A stretch of 64,000 nt of DNA from assembly GCA_016710435.1 (NCBI GenBank), contig JADJVV010000001.1, positions 2,688,501 through 2,752,500 of the forward strand. Reading direction: 5' to 3'. A program made the position numbers and the translations under genes. Below are positions 16,018-25,298 of this stretch, piece by piece (position 1 is the stretch's first letter; each line of letters opens with the position of its first letter). Below the pieces are notes generated by a model. The model was not told where the DNA came from. It did no database searches and saw nothing but the letters and a program-made list of their open reading frames with translations. The DNA comes from Hyphomicrobiales bacterium. GTDB taxonomy: Bacteria > Pseudomonadota > Alphaproteobacteria > Rhizobiales > Aestuariivirgaceae.

Positions 16018-17376
16018 ATGCCCCATACGCCAGGACCAATGAACAGCTTCAATCGCTTCCTCGAACGCCATCTGCCGGGCGGCCTGTACCAGCGCGCCCT
16101 GATCATTCTCATTGCACCTGTGGTGCTGCTGCAGACCCTCATGGCGGTGATCATCCTCGACCGTCACTGGGACAATGTGACGAAAGCCTTGGGCCGCTCG
16201 CTCTCCATGGAGATCGGCATGCTGGTCGATGATTTCCAGCGCTCCGGCAAATCCGCGGAAGCAATTGCCGCAATCGAGGAACGGGCCCGCGAGCGCCTGC
16301 GCCTCGACATGGATGTCATACACAATGCCGATCTGCCGCCGCCGGTGGAACCGCCGTTCTATGCGCTGTTCGAACGCAAGATGCAGAAATACCTGACCCG
16401 CGACACAGGCCGCGCCTTCTGGGTGAACAGTCAGGGCGGCCAGGTGGAAGTGCAGGTGGAAGTGGACAAGGGCACGATCTTCCGCATCCGCACCGAAACG
16501 GAACGGGCCCAGGCCAGCGGAACCGGCGCATTGCTGGCCCTCATGCTGGCATCGTCAGGCGTGCTCCTCGGCATTGCCATGGTGTTCCTGCGCAAGCAGG
16601 TGATGCCGATCCTCGAACTGGCCGATGCCGCCAAGAATTTCGGCATGGGGCGTGCGACGCCGGCCTATCATCCCCGTGGTGCCGACGAAATCCGTGAGGC
16701 GGGCAACGCCTTCCTCGACATGCGCCGCCGCATCGCCCGTCACGTCGAGCAGCGCACCGACATGCTGGCAGGTGTCTCCCACGACCTCCGCACAATCCTC
16801 ACCCGCTTCAAGCTGGAACTCGCCGTGCTGGGCGACAACCCCAAGGTCCACCCACTGAAGGAGGACGTGGATGAAATGCAGCACATGCTGGAAGACTACA
16901 TGGCCTTCGTGAAAGGCGATGGCGGCGAGCAGGCGAGTGACGTCAACGTGCCCGATGCAATTCGCCTCAGCGTCGAGAACGTGGAGCGCGACCGCCCGGA
17001 TTCGGATTCAACAGTGCTGGTGAAGTCGCTCCCGGAAGCGACGGTGCGCCTGAAGGCCAATGCCTTCCGCCGGCTCATCGCCAATCTCCTCAGCAACGCC
17101 GTGCGTTACGGCCATCAAGTGCAGATTTCAGGCGAAGTGAAGGATCACCGGCTGTGGATCTATGTCGATGACAACGGCCCCGGCATTCCCGTGAGCCAGC
17201 GCGAAGAAGCCTTCCGGCCCTTCGTCCGCCTCGACAATGCGCGCAATCTCGATGAAACCGGAACAGGCCTTGGCCTTGCCATCGCGCAGGACATCGCCCA
17301 CGCTCACGGCGGAGAGATCATCTTGGAGGATGGCCCGCTGGGCGGCCTTCGTGCCGTGGTGCGGCTGCCCGTTTAG
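16018..17376 (+). CDS. Sensor histidine kinase, EnvZ-like, partner of PetR
   Basis: A 452-residue membrane kinase. Transmembrane helices lie at about 26-47 and 168-190, enclosing a periplasmic sensor of about 120 residues. A HAMP region follows, then HisKA with H255 in GVSHDLRTILTRF and the HATPase domain (NLLSNAVRYG, YVDDNGPGIP, GTGLGLAIA). The ATG abuts the petR stop with no gap, so the two are coupled. The signal is unknown. The 3' end overlaps the convergent csaA by 4 bases. Confidence 0.9.
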   Translation: MPHTPGPMNSFNRFLERHLPGGLYQRALIILIAPVVLLQTLMAVIILDRHWDNVTKALGRSLSMEIGMLVDDFQRSGKSAEAIAAIEERARERLRLDMDVIHNADLPPPVEPPFYALFERKMQKYLTRDTGRAFWVNSQGGQVEVQVEVDKGTIFRIRTETERAQASGTGALLALMLASSGVLLGIAMVFLRKQVMPILELADAAKNFGMGRATPAYHPRGADEIREAGNAFLDMRRRIARHVEQRTDMLAGVSHDLRTILTRFKLELAVLGDNPKVHPLKEDVDEMQHMLEDYMAFVKGDGGEQASDVNVPDAIRLSVENVERDRPDSDSTVLVKSLPEATVRLKANAFRRLIANLLSNAVRYGHQVQISGEVKDHRLWIYVDDNGPGIPVSQREEAFRPFVRLDNARNLDETGTGLGLAIAQDIAHAHGGEIILEDGPLGGLRAVVRLPV

Positions 17377-17708
17377 AACAGCTTGCCGCCGTTCGGCACG
17401 TCCTGGTCCGGGCCCACCAGCACCACGCCACCGTCGGGGTCCGGGAAACCGAGTGTCAGCACTTCAGAGATGAACGGGCCGATCTGCCGCGGTGGGAAAT
17501 TCACAACGGCGGCCACCTGACGGCCAAGCAGCGTCTCGATCACGTAATGCTTGGTGATCTGCGCCGAGGAGCGCTTCACGCCAATCTCCGGCCCGAAGTC
17601 GATCCGCAACTTGAACGCCGGTTTCCGCGCCTCCGGAAAAGCCTCGACACCGATGATCGTGCCGACACGGATGTCGATCTTCTCGAAATCAGAAAATGCA
17701 ATGGTCAT
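17373..17708 (-). CDS. csaA: tRNA-binding domain protein, CsaA-like chaperone
   Basis: A 111-residue single OB-fold protein of the EMAP-II/tRNA-binding type. The motifs FEKIDIRVGTIIGVEAFPEA, KRSSAQITKHYVIETLLGRQ and AAVVNFPPRQIGPFISEVL match CsaA, a dimeric chaperone linked to protein export in Bacillus. Last gene of a minus-strand run; its start overlaps the proC stop by one base (TGATG). Function in alphaproteobacteria is not settled. Confidence 0.9.
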   Translation of the reverse strand: MTIAFSDFEKIDIRVGTIIGVEAFPEARKPAFKLRIDFGPEIGVKRSSAQITKHYVIETLLGRQVAAVVNFPPRQIGPFISEVLTLGFPDPDGGVVLVGPDQDVPNGGKLF

Positions 17709-18529
17709 CAGCTTGCCAACTCGCGTGATCGCCGCGCCGCAGCCTTCACGGCCTCGATCATCAGCGGCTTCATTCCGTTGTCGGCCATCAGCACGTGCAG
17801 GGCCTCGTAGGTCGTGCCCTTGGGCGAGGTCACGTTTTGCCGCAGCGTCGCTGCATCGATGCCGGACGAGCGCATCAGTTCGCCCGAACCCGACACCGTG
17901 GCGCGCGCCAGCTTCACCGCCACATCAGGCGGCAGGCCGGCGGCTTCGGCGGCGGCGGCAAGGCACTCCGTCAGATAGAACACGTAAGCAGGCCCGGAGC
18001 CCGACACGGCCGTGGCCGCATCGATCAGGGCCTCGTCCTCCACGCGCACAACTTCGCCGATGGACGACAGCAGCTGTTCCGCCAGGTCCATCTGTTGCGC
18101 GGTCACATTGCGGTTGGACGCCATGGCCGTGATGCCGCGGCCCACGGCAGCAGGCGTGTTGGGTATGGTGCGGATCACCGCGGCGTCAGCCCCGAAGTGC
18201 CGTTCGAAAGAGGCGATCGTCTTGCCTGCTGCAATTGAAAGGATGAGGGGCTTCGCGGCACCCAGCCCGTGCAGCGGCGTCAACACCTCGTCCATCACCT
18301 GCGGCTTGACCGCGGCGAGCAACACTTCGGCATTGCTGATGCTGGAAATGGGCGGATTGTGACGGATGCCGCGCGCCTGCAACAGGTTCGCCACTTCAGC
18401 CGGGGGCGAAGGGTCCAGCGCCACGACCTGCTTCGGATCGACGCCCGCCTTCAGCCAGCCTTCCAGCATGGCACCGCCCATTTTGCCGGCGCCAATCAGC
18501 ACCAGCGTTCCCTTGAGTGATATGGTCAT
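17708..18529 (-). CDS. proC: Pyrroline-5-carboxylate reductase
   Basis: A 273-residue enzyme for the last step of proline synthesis, reducing pyrroline-5-carboxylate with NAD(P)H. The Rossmann motif LVLIGAGKMGGAMLEGWLKAG is at the N-terminus. The family signature follows near the C-terminal half (ATAVSGSGPAYVFYLTECLA, then SPKGTTYEALHVL). Length is normal. It overlaps the ybjN-like gene upstream by 4 bases, so the genes are coupled. Confidence 0.95.
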   Translation of the reverse strand: MTISLKGTLVLIGAGKMGGAMLEGWLKAGVDPKQVVALDPSPPAEVANLLQARGIRHNPPISSISNAEVLLAAVKPQVMDEVLTPLHGLGAAKPLILSIAAGKTIASFERHFGADAAVIRTIPNTPAAVGRGITAMASNRNVTAQQMDLAEQLLSSIGEVVRVEDEALIDAATAVSGSGPAYVFYLTECLAAAAEAAGLPPDVAVKLARATVSGSGELMRSSGIDAATLRQNVTSPKGTTYEALHVLMADNGMKPLMIEAVKAAARRSRELAS

Positions 18530-19026
18530 GCCTCACCGTGCGTTTCGAGAAGTGCGCTGTCAAGCGCCTGCGCGGCTGTATGCCCGGCCCAGATCACGAA
18601 CTGCACGGCGGGATAATAGCGCTGGCAGCAATCGACGGCGAGGCGGATCAGCTCTTCGCACTGCGCGTCGTTCGCCTCGGCACCGCCCGCCAACAACAGG
18701 CTATTGCGGAAGACGACCGAAGCGTCCTTCTCCCAGAACTCGAAGTGACCATGCACGAGTTGCGTGTTCATGGAGGCGACGAGGCGCGCCATTTCCTCAC
18801 GGCGCTTCTCCGGCACCTTCAGTTCGAAGACGCAAGCCACCAGCAGGGACTCAAGATCGTCACGCCATGACAGCGACAGCGACAGCGCGCACCATCCGCC
18901 CTCCACGGCCATGAGCAGTTCATCATTGCTCGGGCGGTCAAGCGTCCAGTCGCGGCGCTCGGCAAGCCGCTCCACCCGGTCGAGCGGGTTTGAATGTATC
19001 GGGTCGAGTGTTGCCGCAAGGCCCAT
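18526..19026 (-). CDS. YbjN domain protein
   Basis: A 166-residue protein of the YbjN family (type III secretion chaperone-like fold), with LMAVEGGWCALSLSLSWRDD and ESLLVACVFELKVPEKRREE. ATG 19026 has GGAGGA about 6 bases upstream; the codon before it is TTG, a less likely start. Family members in alphaproteobacteria are usually found with proC and ubiK as here, but their function is poorly known; E. coli YbjN affects motility and stress. Cytosolic by sequence. Confidence 0.85.
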   Translation of the reverse strand: MGLAATLDPIHSNPLDRVERLAERRDWTLDRPSNDELLMAVEGGWCALSLSLSWRDDLESLLVACVFELKVPEKRREEMARLVASMNTQLVHGHFEFWEKDASVVFRNSLLLAGGAEANDAQCEELIRLAVDCCQRYYPAVQFVIWAGHTAAQALDSALLETHGEA

Positions 19027-19144
19027 CAAAATCCTCCGCCAACGGAAGAATCAGAAGCCGTTGGCTGGAGGCAACATGATGTGATGGATGAGTCGCGACA
19101 AGAACGCCGCCGATTCCTCCACATCTATTTCTGACGATGATTGA

Positions 19145-19408
19145 TCAGTTGGATTCCGTCTTGCCGAGCCTCGACTCGAGCGCGGCGATTCGCTGGGCCA
19201 GCGAGTCGTTCTCGGTGCGCGCCTTCTCGGCCATTTCCTTGACGACCTCGAATTCCTCGCGCTTCACCACGTTGAGGTTGTTGAGCACCCGCTCCACCTG
19301 GCTCTGCACAAGTGTATCCACCTCCTTGCGCACGCCCTGGGCGGCGGAGGCCGCATTGCCCATCAGCTTGGCGAGTTCATCGAAGAACTTGGAATTGGTC
19401 GTGACCAT
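19145..19408 (-). CDS. ubiK: Ubiquinone biosynthesis accessory factor UbiK (BMFP domain)
   Basis: An 87-residue protein that is almost wholly helical: an amphipathic N-terminal helix (FFDELAKLMGNAASAAQGVRK) and a C-terminal coiled coil (ENDSLAQRIAALESRLGKTE). This is the BMFP architecture; E. coli UbiK is a trimer that works with UbiJ in aerobic ubiquinone synthesis. It lies upstream of ybjN-like and proC on the same strand, with 118 bases between, and diverges from lgt. Confidence 0.88.
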   Translation of the reverse strand: MVTTNSKFFDELAKLMGNAASAAQGVRKEVDTLVQSQVERVLNNLNVVKREEFEVVKEMAEKARTENDSLAQRIAALESRLGKTESN

Positions 19409-19524
19409 GGGCGGAAGCTCCTGTGTTGGCGCAACACCTAGGCATTCTACCCATGTGATTCAAGTGCGTGCAGGCCGCACCCCACAGGCTTGGCGAAGCG
19501 GGGATTCGCGCATAAGAGCAGGGC

Positions 19525-20334
19525 ATGCTTGCCGTCATCACCCATCCCGGAATTGACCCCGTGGCCCTCCACCTCGGCCCGCTCGCCATCCACTGGTATG
19601 CGCTGGCCTATGTGGCAGGTCTCCTGTTCGCCGTCTGGTACATGAAATACCTGTCACGCCAGCCCCGCCTGTGGGGTGCGAACCCGCCCACGCTGACGGC
19701 ACAGGAGGCGGACGACTTCTTCATCTTCGCGCTGCTCGGCGTCGTCCTCGGTGGCCGGTTGGGCTATGTACTGTTCTACAAGCCGCTCTTCTATCTCCAG
19801 CACCCGCTCGACATCTTCAAGACTTGGGATGGCGGCATGTCCTTCCATGGCGGCTTCCTAGGCGTTGTGATCGCCTGCCTGATCTATGGCCGCATGACCG
19901 GCAAGACGCTGGACCGCATGCTGGACCTGGGGGCGGCATCGGTTCCCGTGGGCCTGGGCCTCGGACGGCTCGCCAACTTCATCAATGCCGAACTCTGGGG
20001 CCGCCCCAGCGACATGCCCTGGGCCGTCATCTTCCCCGGCGAGACCTTCGCCCGCCATCCCAGCCAACTTTATGAAGCCCTTCTGGAAGGTGTCTTGCTG
20101 TTCCTCGCAGTGCGCATCGCCACGCACCACTACGGCGCACTCAAGCATCCGGGCTGCGCCTCCGGAATCTTTGCGCTGGGCTATGCCCTGTCGCGCATCA
20201 TCGTTGAATTCTTCCGCGAACCCGATGCCCACATCGGCTACATCGGCGGCATCTTCACCATGGGAATGATCCTTTCGCTGCCGCTCGCCGCCGTCGGCGT
20301 CTGGCTCCTCATCCGCTCGCGGCACACGGGATGA
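19525..20334 (+). CDS. lgt: Prolipoprotein diacylglyceryl transferase
   Basis: A 269-residue inner-membrane enzyme that attaches diacylglycerol to the lipobox Cys of prolipoproteins. Seven hydrophobic segments are evident. The Lgt signature GRLANFINAELWGRPSDMPW and the conserved HPSQLYEALLEG and FHGGFLGV blocks are present. It opens a tightly packed plus-strand operon; the last gene of that operon itself encodes a predicted lipoprotein. The methyltransferase gene overlaps its stop by 4 bases. Confidence 0.95.
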   Translation: MLAVITHPGIDPVALHLGPLAIHWYALAYVAGLLFAVWYMKYLSRQPRLWGANPPTLTAQEADDFFIFALLGVVLGGRLGYVLFYKPLFYLQHPLDIFKTWDGGMSFHGGFLGVVIACLIYGRMTGKTLDRMLDLGAASVPVGLGLGRLANFINAELWGRPSDMPWAVIFPGETFARHPSQLYEALLEGVLLFLAVRIATHHYGALKHPGCASGIFALGYALSRIIVEFFREPDAHIGYIGGIFTMGMILSLPLAAVGVWLLIRSRHTG

Positions 20335-21380
20335 CCGCGCTGGCCGAGATTATCCGCGGCATGATCCGTGATGATGGTCCCATGACCCTGGACCGTTACA
20401 TGGCGCTGTGCCTCGGCCATCCCGAACACGGCTACTACATCACCCGCGATCCCTTCGGCAACGCGGGAGACTTCACCACCGCGCCTGAAATCTCGCAGGT
20501 CTTTGGCGAGCTGGTCGGCGTCTGGGTGGCGCAGGCCTGGCAGGCGATGGGCAGTCCCCGCCATTGGGCGCTGGTGGAGTTGGGCCCGGGCCGCGGCACC
20601 CTGATGGCCGACATGCTGCGCGTGCTGGCCAAGGTGGAACATGCCGCAAAAGCGGTCGAGATCCATTTCGTTGAAACGAGCCCGGCCTTGCGCGCGGCAC
20701 AGGCGGCCCGCGTGCCGCAGGCGACATGGCATCACACGATCTCCTCCTTGCCCTCGCGGCCCACCATCATCATCGCCAACGAGTTCTTCGATGCGCTGCC
20801 CATCCGCCAGTTCGAGCGCCGCAACGGTCAGGTCTTCGAGCGCGTGATCGGATTGGAGGGCAACGCCCTCAGCATGGGTCTCGTGCCCTCGCCGGTGCCG
20901 GTGCGGATGCGGGGCGAAGGGGTGATCGAGGACTCATCCCTCCGTGATGCCCTCGCCACCCAGATGGCGGACCATCTCGCGTCGGTCACAGGTGCAGCCC
21001 TCGTGATCGACTACGGACACATCCGCACATTCTTGGGGGACACCTTGCAGGCGCTGCGCAAGCACAAGTCCGTGCCGATCACCGAAAGCCCCGGAGAGGC
21101 CGACATCACTTCGCATGTCGATTTCGAATCCCTCGGCCGCGCCTGCGCCGCTGCGGGCCTGCGGGTCACGGGCCTCATGCCACAGGGCGACTTCCTCAAT
21201 GCAATGGGACTGGAGGCCCGTACCGACGTTCTCTCCCGCACGGTTGAGGGCGACACGCGTGCGCAACTCATCGCGGCATCGGAACGGCTTGCACATCCCG
21301 GCCAGATGGGCCACCTTTTCAAGGTGATGGCGGTCACATCCGCGGGGGTGCCCCCGCCTTATCCATTTGGTGAGCAATGA
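20331..21380 (+). CDS. SAM-dependent methyltransferase, MidA/NDUFAF7 family
   Basis: A 349-residue methyltransferase of COG1565. Motif I reads LVELGPGRGTLMADMLRV, and FFDALPIRQFERR and DYGH follow, as in NDUFAF7. In mitochondria NDUFAF7 dimethylates an Arg of complex I subunit NDUFS2 during assembly. The bacterial role is probably analogous, which fits with the complex I subunit NDUFA12 at 60844. It is coupled to lgt upstream and pgeF downstream by 4-base overlaps. Confidence 0.88.
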   Translation: MTALAEIIRGMIRDDGPMTLDRYMALCLGHPEHGYYITRDPFGNAGDFTTAPEISQVFGELVGVWVAQAWQAMGSPRHWALVELGPGRGTLMADMLRVLAKVEHAAKAVEIHFVETSPALRAAQAARVPQATWHHTISSLPSRPTIIIANEFFDALPIRQFERRNGQVFERVIGLEGNALSMGLVPSPVPVRMRGEGVIEDSSLRDALATQMADHLASVTGAALVIDYGHIRTFLGDTLQALRKHKSVPITESPGEADITSHVDFESLGRACAAAGLRVTGLMPQGDFLNAMGLEARTDVLSRTVEGDTRAQLIAASERLAHPGQMGHLFKVMAVTSAGVPPPYPFGEQ

Positions 21381-22138
21381 TTGAAAGCGAGGCCCTCCGC
21401 AAACCCGGCATCGTGCATGGGTTCTTCACCCGTGGCGGCGGCCACTCCACCGGTATATTTGCGTCCCTCAATTCGGGCTGGGGCTCGGGTGACGATCCCG
21501 ATCTCGTGCGCAAGAACCGCGAGACCGTGGCCCGCACGCTCGGCCTCTTTGCCTCCAACGTCGTCACCGCCCATCAGGTGCACAGCGCGGACGCGATTGA
21601 GGTTGTGTCGCCCTGGACCGTGGAAGACCGGCCCAAAGTCGATGGACTCGTGAGCAAGACGAAAGGCATCGGCCTCGGCGTCCTCACGGCGGATTGCGGT
21701 CCGGTGCTGTTCGCCGACGCGGAGGCGGGGGTCGTCGGCGCCTGCCACGCCGGCTGGAAAGGCGCGCTGACGGGCGTGACGGAAGCAACCCTCGTTGCCA
21801 TGGAAAAACTCGGCGCCGTCCGCGCCCGCACCTCCGCCGTGCTGGGACCGACGATCGGCGGCGAGGCCTACGAAGTGGGGCCCGACTTTCCCAAGCCCTT
21901 CCTGGAGCAGGATAAAGAGCACGCCCGATACTTCAGGCCAAGCCTGAAGGACGGCCACCACATGTTTGATCTGCCACGCTATTTGGTGGATCGCCTGAAG
22001 CGGGAAGGGGTCGGCACCGTGTCCAGCCTCGGCCTCGATACCTATTCCGACGAAGCCCGTTTCTACAGTTACCGCCGCGCCACGCACCGCGGCGAACAGG
22101 ACTATGGCCGCCTGATTTCGGTCATTGCAGTGGTGTGA
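21377..22138 (+). CDS. pgeF: Peptidoglycan editing factor / purine nucleoside phosphorylase-like (YfiH/DUF152)
   Basis: A 253-residue Cu-oxidase_4 (DUF152) protein. The metal/active-site residues appear in TAHQVHSADAIEV, LTADCGPVLFADAEAG and GACHAGWKGALTG, the His-Cys-His set of the family. E. coli YfiH (PgeF) prevents misincorporation of Ser into peptidoglycan; human FAMIN is a related purine enzyme. The neighbouring lgt and lipoprotein genes are consistent with envelope work but not proof. ATG overlaps the midA-like stop. Confidence 0.88.
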   Translation: MIESEALRKPGIVHGFFTRGGGHSTGIFASLNSGWGSGDDPDLVRKNRETVARTLGLFASNVVTAHQVHSADAIEVVSPWTVEDRPKVDGLVSKTKGIGLGVLTADCGPVLFADAEAGVVGACHAGWKGALTGVTEATLVAMEKLGAVRARTSAVLGPTIGGEAYEVGPDFPKPFLEQDKEHARYFRPSLKDGHHMFDLPRYLVDRLKREGVGTVSSLGLDTYSDEARFYSYRRATHRGEQDYGRLISVIAVV

Positions 22139-22141
22139 CCG

Positions 22142-23293
22142 ATGGCGATCCATTTTACCCGTGACGAATTCAAGGCCCGCATGGAAAAGGCAACCGCCGC
22201 CATGGCGGCGCGCGGCCTCGATGGCATGCTGCTCTTCCAGCAGGAGAGCATGTACTGGCTGACCGGCTACGACACCTTCGGCTTCTGCTTCTTCCAGTGC
22301 CTCTATGTGGGTGCTGATGGAAAGATGGCTTTGCTCACCCGCTCCGCCGATCTGCGGCAGGCCCAGCACACCTCCATCATCGACGACATCCGCATTTGGA
22401 CCGATGCCGCGGGCGCACAGCCCGCCGGGCAACTGAAGGACATGCTGGAAAGCCTCGGCTGCCGCGGCCACACGCTTGGCATCGAAACCAAGTCCTATGG
22501 CCTCACCCACTTCAACGGCAAGGCGGTGGATACAGCGCTTGACGGCTTCTGCATTCTCAAGGAAGCAACCGACCTCTTCGACCGCCTGCGCCTCGTGAAG
22601 TCGCCTGCCGAACTGAAATACGTGCGCAAGGCCGGCGAACTGGGCGACGCAGCACTCAAGGCCGCCATCCGCAAGACCAAGGCCGGCGCGGATGAAGGCG
22701 ATATCCTCGCCGCACAGCAGGCTGCCATCTTCGCAGGCGGCGGTGACTATCCCGCCAACGAATTCATCATCGGCTCGGGACGCGACGCGCTTCTCTGCCG
22801 CTACAAGGCGGGCCGCCGCAAACTGGGCAAGCGCGATCAGCTCACGCTGGAGTGGGCAGGGGTCTACCGCCACTATCACGCCGCCTTCATGCGCACGCTC
22901 ATCATCGGCAAGGCCACGAAGCATCACGAGGCCATGGACACCGCCTGCCAGGCCGCGCTTGCGGCAGTGGAAGAGAAATTGCGCCCCGGCAACACGGCGG
23001 GCGATGTCTTCGCCGCCCATGCCCGCGTCATGGACGAGCACGGCATGAAGGATCACCGCCTCAATGCCTGCGGCTATTCGCTCGGCGCCAAATTCACGCC
23101 AAGCTGGATGGATAGCCCCATGTTCTACACTGGCAATGATGCCGAACTGGGAGCAGGCATGGTCTTCTTCGCCCACATGATCCTGATGGATTCGAAATCG
23201 GCCAACGCCTATTGCCTCGGCCGCACCTACATACTCACCAAAGGCAAGCCTGAACCGGTATCGACATTTCCGTTGGGGATGATCGAGAGGTGA
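22142..23293 (+). CDS. M24 family (creatinase-like) aminopeptidase/hydrolase
   Basis: A 383-residue pita-bread-fold protein with an N-terminal creatinase domain (FKARMEKATAAMAARGLDGM, MYWLTGYDTFGF) and a C-terminal M24 domain. The block ACGYSLGAKFTPSWMD resembles ectoine hydrolase/creatinase-type members rather than true Xaa-Pro aminopeptidases, and the first metal Asp region reads EWAGVYRHYHAA without the expected Asp. So a metal-independent hydrolase is more likely than an aminopeptidase. Substrate unknown. It starts 3 bases after pgeF and overlaps the lipoprotein gene. Confidence 0.8.
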   Translation: MAIHFTRDEFKARMEKATAAMAARGLDGMLLFQQESMYWLTGYDTFGFCFFQCLYVGADGKMALLTRSADLRQAQHTSIIDDIRIWTDAAGAQPAGQLKDMLESLGCRGHTLGIETKSYGLTHFNGKAVDTALDGFCILKEATDLFDRLRLVKSPAELKYVRKAGELGDAALKAAIRKTKAGADEGDILAAQQAAIFAGGGDYPANEFIIGSGRDALLCRYKAGRRKLGKRDQLTLEWAGVYRHYHAAFMRTLIIGKATKHHEAMDTACQAALAAVEEKLRPGNTAGDVFAAHARVMDEHGMKDHRLNACGYSLGAKFTPSWMDSPMFYTGNDAELGAGMVFFAHMILMDSKSANAYCLGRTYILTKGKPEPVSTFPLGMIER

Positions 23294-24363
23294 AAGGCCG
23301 CGCGGCCATAGCGCTTGCGCTGCTGCTGGCGGGTTGCACCGCCTCTGACCAGCTGTTGCTGCAGCAGGACTTCAAGCGCATGGCCGACTTGCCGAACCAA
23401 TTGGGCAAGCCCCGAACGGGCACGCCGGAAACGCCACCCGCCACGACAGCGGCCGTCGACCCCGCACCAACACCAACACCAACACCAGAACCCGCACCTC
23501 CACCTGACATGGCGAACCCGGCGGCCGTCACCGACGCACCACCGCCATCACCGCCGCAGGCACAGTCCGCACCGGCGCAAGGGATCGCCGTCGCTGAAAC
23601 GGCGCGCAAGAAGCCGACGCTGTTCGATGCCCTGGGCGTGAAGAAACAGGCAGCGCCAGTGGAACCGCCCGGCGCCTACGACCAGATTCAGGATCCCATC
23701 GTGGTTGAGAACCCGCTGGCCCGCCCGCCCTGGGAAGTGTTCATGGAGGCAGGCCCCAACGCCCACAGGGAACTCGACCTCGAGACGCTTTATGGCCCCG
23801 GCCACATCCCGGCGGACATGCAGGCAAAGGAGGATGCCGAGCAGGCGGAGAAGGCGGCGCAGCAGACCATCGCGGAACGGCAACTGGCCGCCCAGCAGGC
23901 CGGAGAACAGCTGGCCGAACCACCGCCGGACGAGCCTGTGCCAGAGGAGGCCGCACCCACACCCGCCAAGCCGGAGAAGACCACCCAACCCGAGACCTCC
24001 GGCGTCGCCATCAATGCCGTGGCCGTGCCTGTGGTGAAGGGGGCCAAGGGCAAGGGCAACGGCGAACTGACGCGCGCCATGCGCAACGCCCTCACGCAAG
24101 CAGGCTGGCCCGTGCTGGAGGGCGCCCGCAAGGATGCGCTGACCGTTCAAGGCCGCGTCACCCTCGGAACGCCCCACGGCGCCACGCAAAGCGTGAAGAT
24201 CGTCTGGGACGTGCTCACCCCCGATGGCAAGAGCCTCGGCAACCTGAAACAAGACAACGCCATCCCCGCCGGCTCACTCGATCAAAGCTGGGGCGAGAAC
24301 GCGCAGTACGCAGCCGATGCCGCGGCGGAGGGGATATTCAAGCTGATCCAGAAGTATCGGTGA
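23290..24363 (+). CDS. Predicted lipoprotein with Pro/Ala-rich linker
   Basis: A 357-residue protein from GTG 23290 (overlapping the previous TGA). The signal ends in a lipobox, LLLAGC, at about residues 12-17, so it is lipidated and probably faces the periplasm. Residues about 55-100 are very rich in Pro, Thr and Ala (PTPTPTPEPAPPP), an extended linker. The C-terminal part (from about 235) is folded, with GNGELTRAMRNALTQAGWPV and VWDVLTPDGKSLGN. No family was recognised for this domain. It ends the lgt operon. Confidence 0.8.
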   Translation: MKGRAAIALALLLAGCTASDQLLLQQDFKRMADLPNQLGKPRTGTPETPPATTAAVDPAPTPTPTPEPAPPPDMANPAAVTDAPPPSPPQAQSAPAQGIAVAETARKKPTLFDALGVKKQAAPVEPPGAYDQIQDPIVVENPLARPPWEVFMEAGPNAHRELDLETLYGPGHIPADMQAKEDAEQAEKAAQQTIAERQLAAQQAGEQLAEPPPDEPVPEEAAPTPAKPEKTTQPETSGVAINAVAVPVVKGAKGKGNGELTRAMRNALTQAGWPVLEGARKDALTVQGRVTLGTPHGATQSVKIVWDVLTPDGKSLGNLKQDNAIPAGSLDQSWGENAQYAADAAAEGIFKLIQKYR

Positions 24364-24441
24364 GGCCTGATCCATGGAAGCCGTGTCACAGCGATTTGGC
24401 AGTGTCGGTGTAACAAGGGATGGGACTTGGCAGCGGAGGGG

Positions 24442-25065
24442 ATGAAGGTGAATCAGGAAAAGGTCACCGTAAAGGCGGGAAGGGGAGCGCAGATTCCTGT
24501 TCATGCCGGTGATATGGTTACTATCATCAATGTGAGCGGCACGCAGGTCGTCGATTTCTGGTGCTTTCCCAAATCATCACCGCAGCAATACCTGTCTCTT
24601 GAGCATTGCAGAGAGGTGCTGGGCAAAATCTACTTTGCACCCGGCGACGTACTGGTTTCAGATCGCTACGAGGCGGTCTTTGATTACGTCGAAGATACGG
24701 CTGGCGGCTTGCACGATACGCTGATTGCCCCCTGTAACCCGGAAATGTATCGCCGGTTCGGCCGCCCCGAGAGCAGTCCGAGCTGCACCGGCAATTTCTG
24801 GGCCGCCATAGCCGAAGCAGGGATAGTCTTTCCCTTTGTGCCGTCTCCGTGGAATCTGTTCATGCGTGCAGCAGTGAGTCCTGACGGTACCATCATCTAC
24901 GCGCGCCCGCCGTTCAAACCGGATGGCCGGGTGGTACTGAAGATGCGTGTCGATGCCACTATTGTCGTGTCCGCGTGTCCGGATGATTGCTATCCCACCA
25001 ACGGTGGCGACGGCAGCCCCCAGGATTTCGTGGTCCAGGTTGCAGCCATGGCTGCAACCGGCTGA
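24442..25065 (+). CDS. DUF1989 (urea carboxylase-associated) family protein
   Basis: A 207-residue protein of DUF1989: VTIINVSGTQVVDFWCF, GGLHDTLIAPCNPEMYRRFG and PSPWNLFMRAAV are its conserved blocks, including Cys and His residues that suggest metal binding. Family members accompany urea carboxylase/amidolyase, but no urea genes are seen here. The start is uncertain: GGAGG at 24435-24439 favours GTG 24448, while ATG 24442 and TTG 24427 are in frame. Base composition is visibly less GC-rich than its neighbours, and gene scraps follow, so transfer is possible. Confidence 0.8.
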   Translation: MKVNQEKVTVKAGRGAQIPVHAGDMVTIINVSGTQVVDFWCFPKSSPQQYLSLEHCREVLGKIYFAPGDVLVSDRYEAVFDYVEDTAGGLHDTLIAPCNPEMYRRFGRPESSPSCTGNFWAAIAEAGIVFPFVPSPWNLFMRAAVSPDGTIIYARPPFKPDGRVVLKMRVDATIVVSACPDDCYPTNGGDGSPQDFVVQVAAMAATG

Positions 25066-25069
25066 TTTA

Positions 25070-25290
25070 CCAGATGCTCGGCATCGAAATGGAGAAGATC
25101 AAGTAGGTCCCGTGCAGCGGCACGTCATCGCAACGAGGGTGACGCACTTCTCACCTCTCCATCAGCGCGAACACGCCCCAGCCCAGGTAGTCCCGGCTGT
25201 AGCGCACGTAGTTTTCCGGCGCCGTCGTCAGTTTGGCGCGCACCTCATTGGCAAAATCGTCACAACAAGGCGCGGCGTCTCCGGTGTTCC
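25070..25290. pseudogene. Gene scraps between the DUF1989 and livK-type genes
   Basis: Two short protein-like tails with no start codons lie here. On the plus strand a reading ends LIYQMLGIEMEKIK at the TAG 25104-25106. On the minus strand about 45 codons end at 25151 and read DFANEVRAKLTTAPENYVRY, then SRDYLGWGVFALMER. The second runs unbroken back towards the terminator of the next gene but has no usable start. Neither matches a family I can name. They look like C-terminal remnants left by insertion or deletion; chance open reading in GC-rich DNA is the alternative. Confidence 0.4.
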
Positions 25291-25298
25291 AATCAAGA

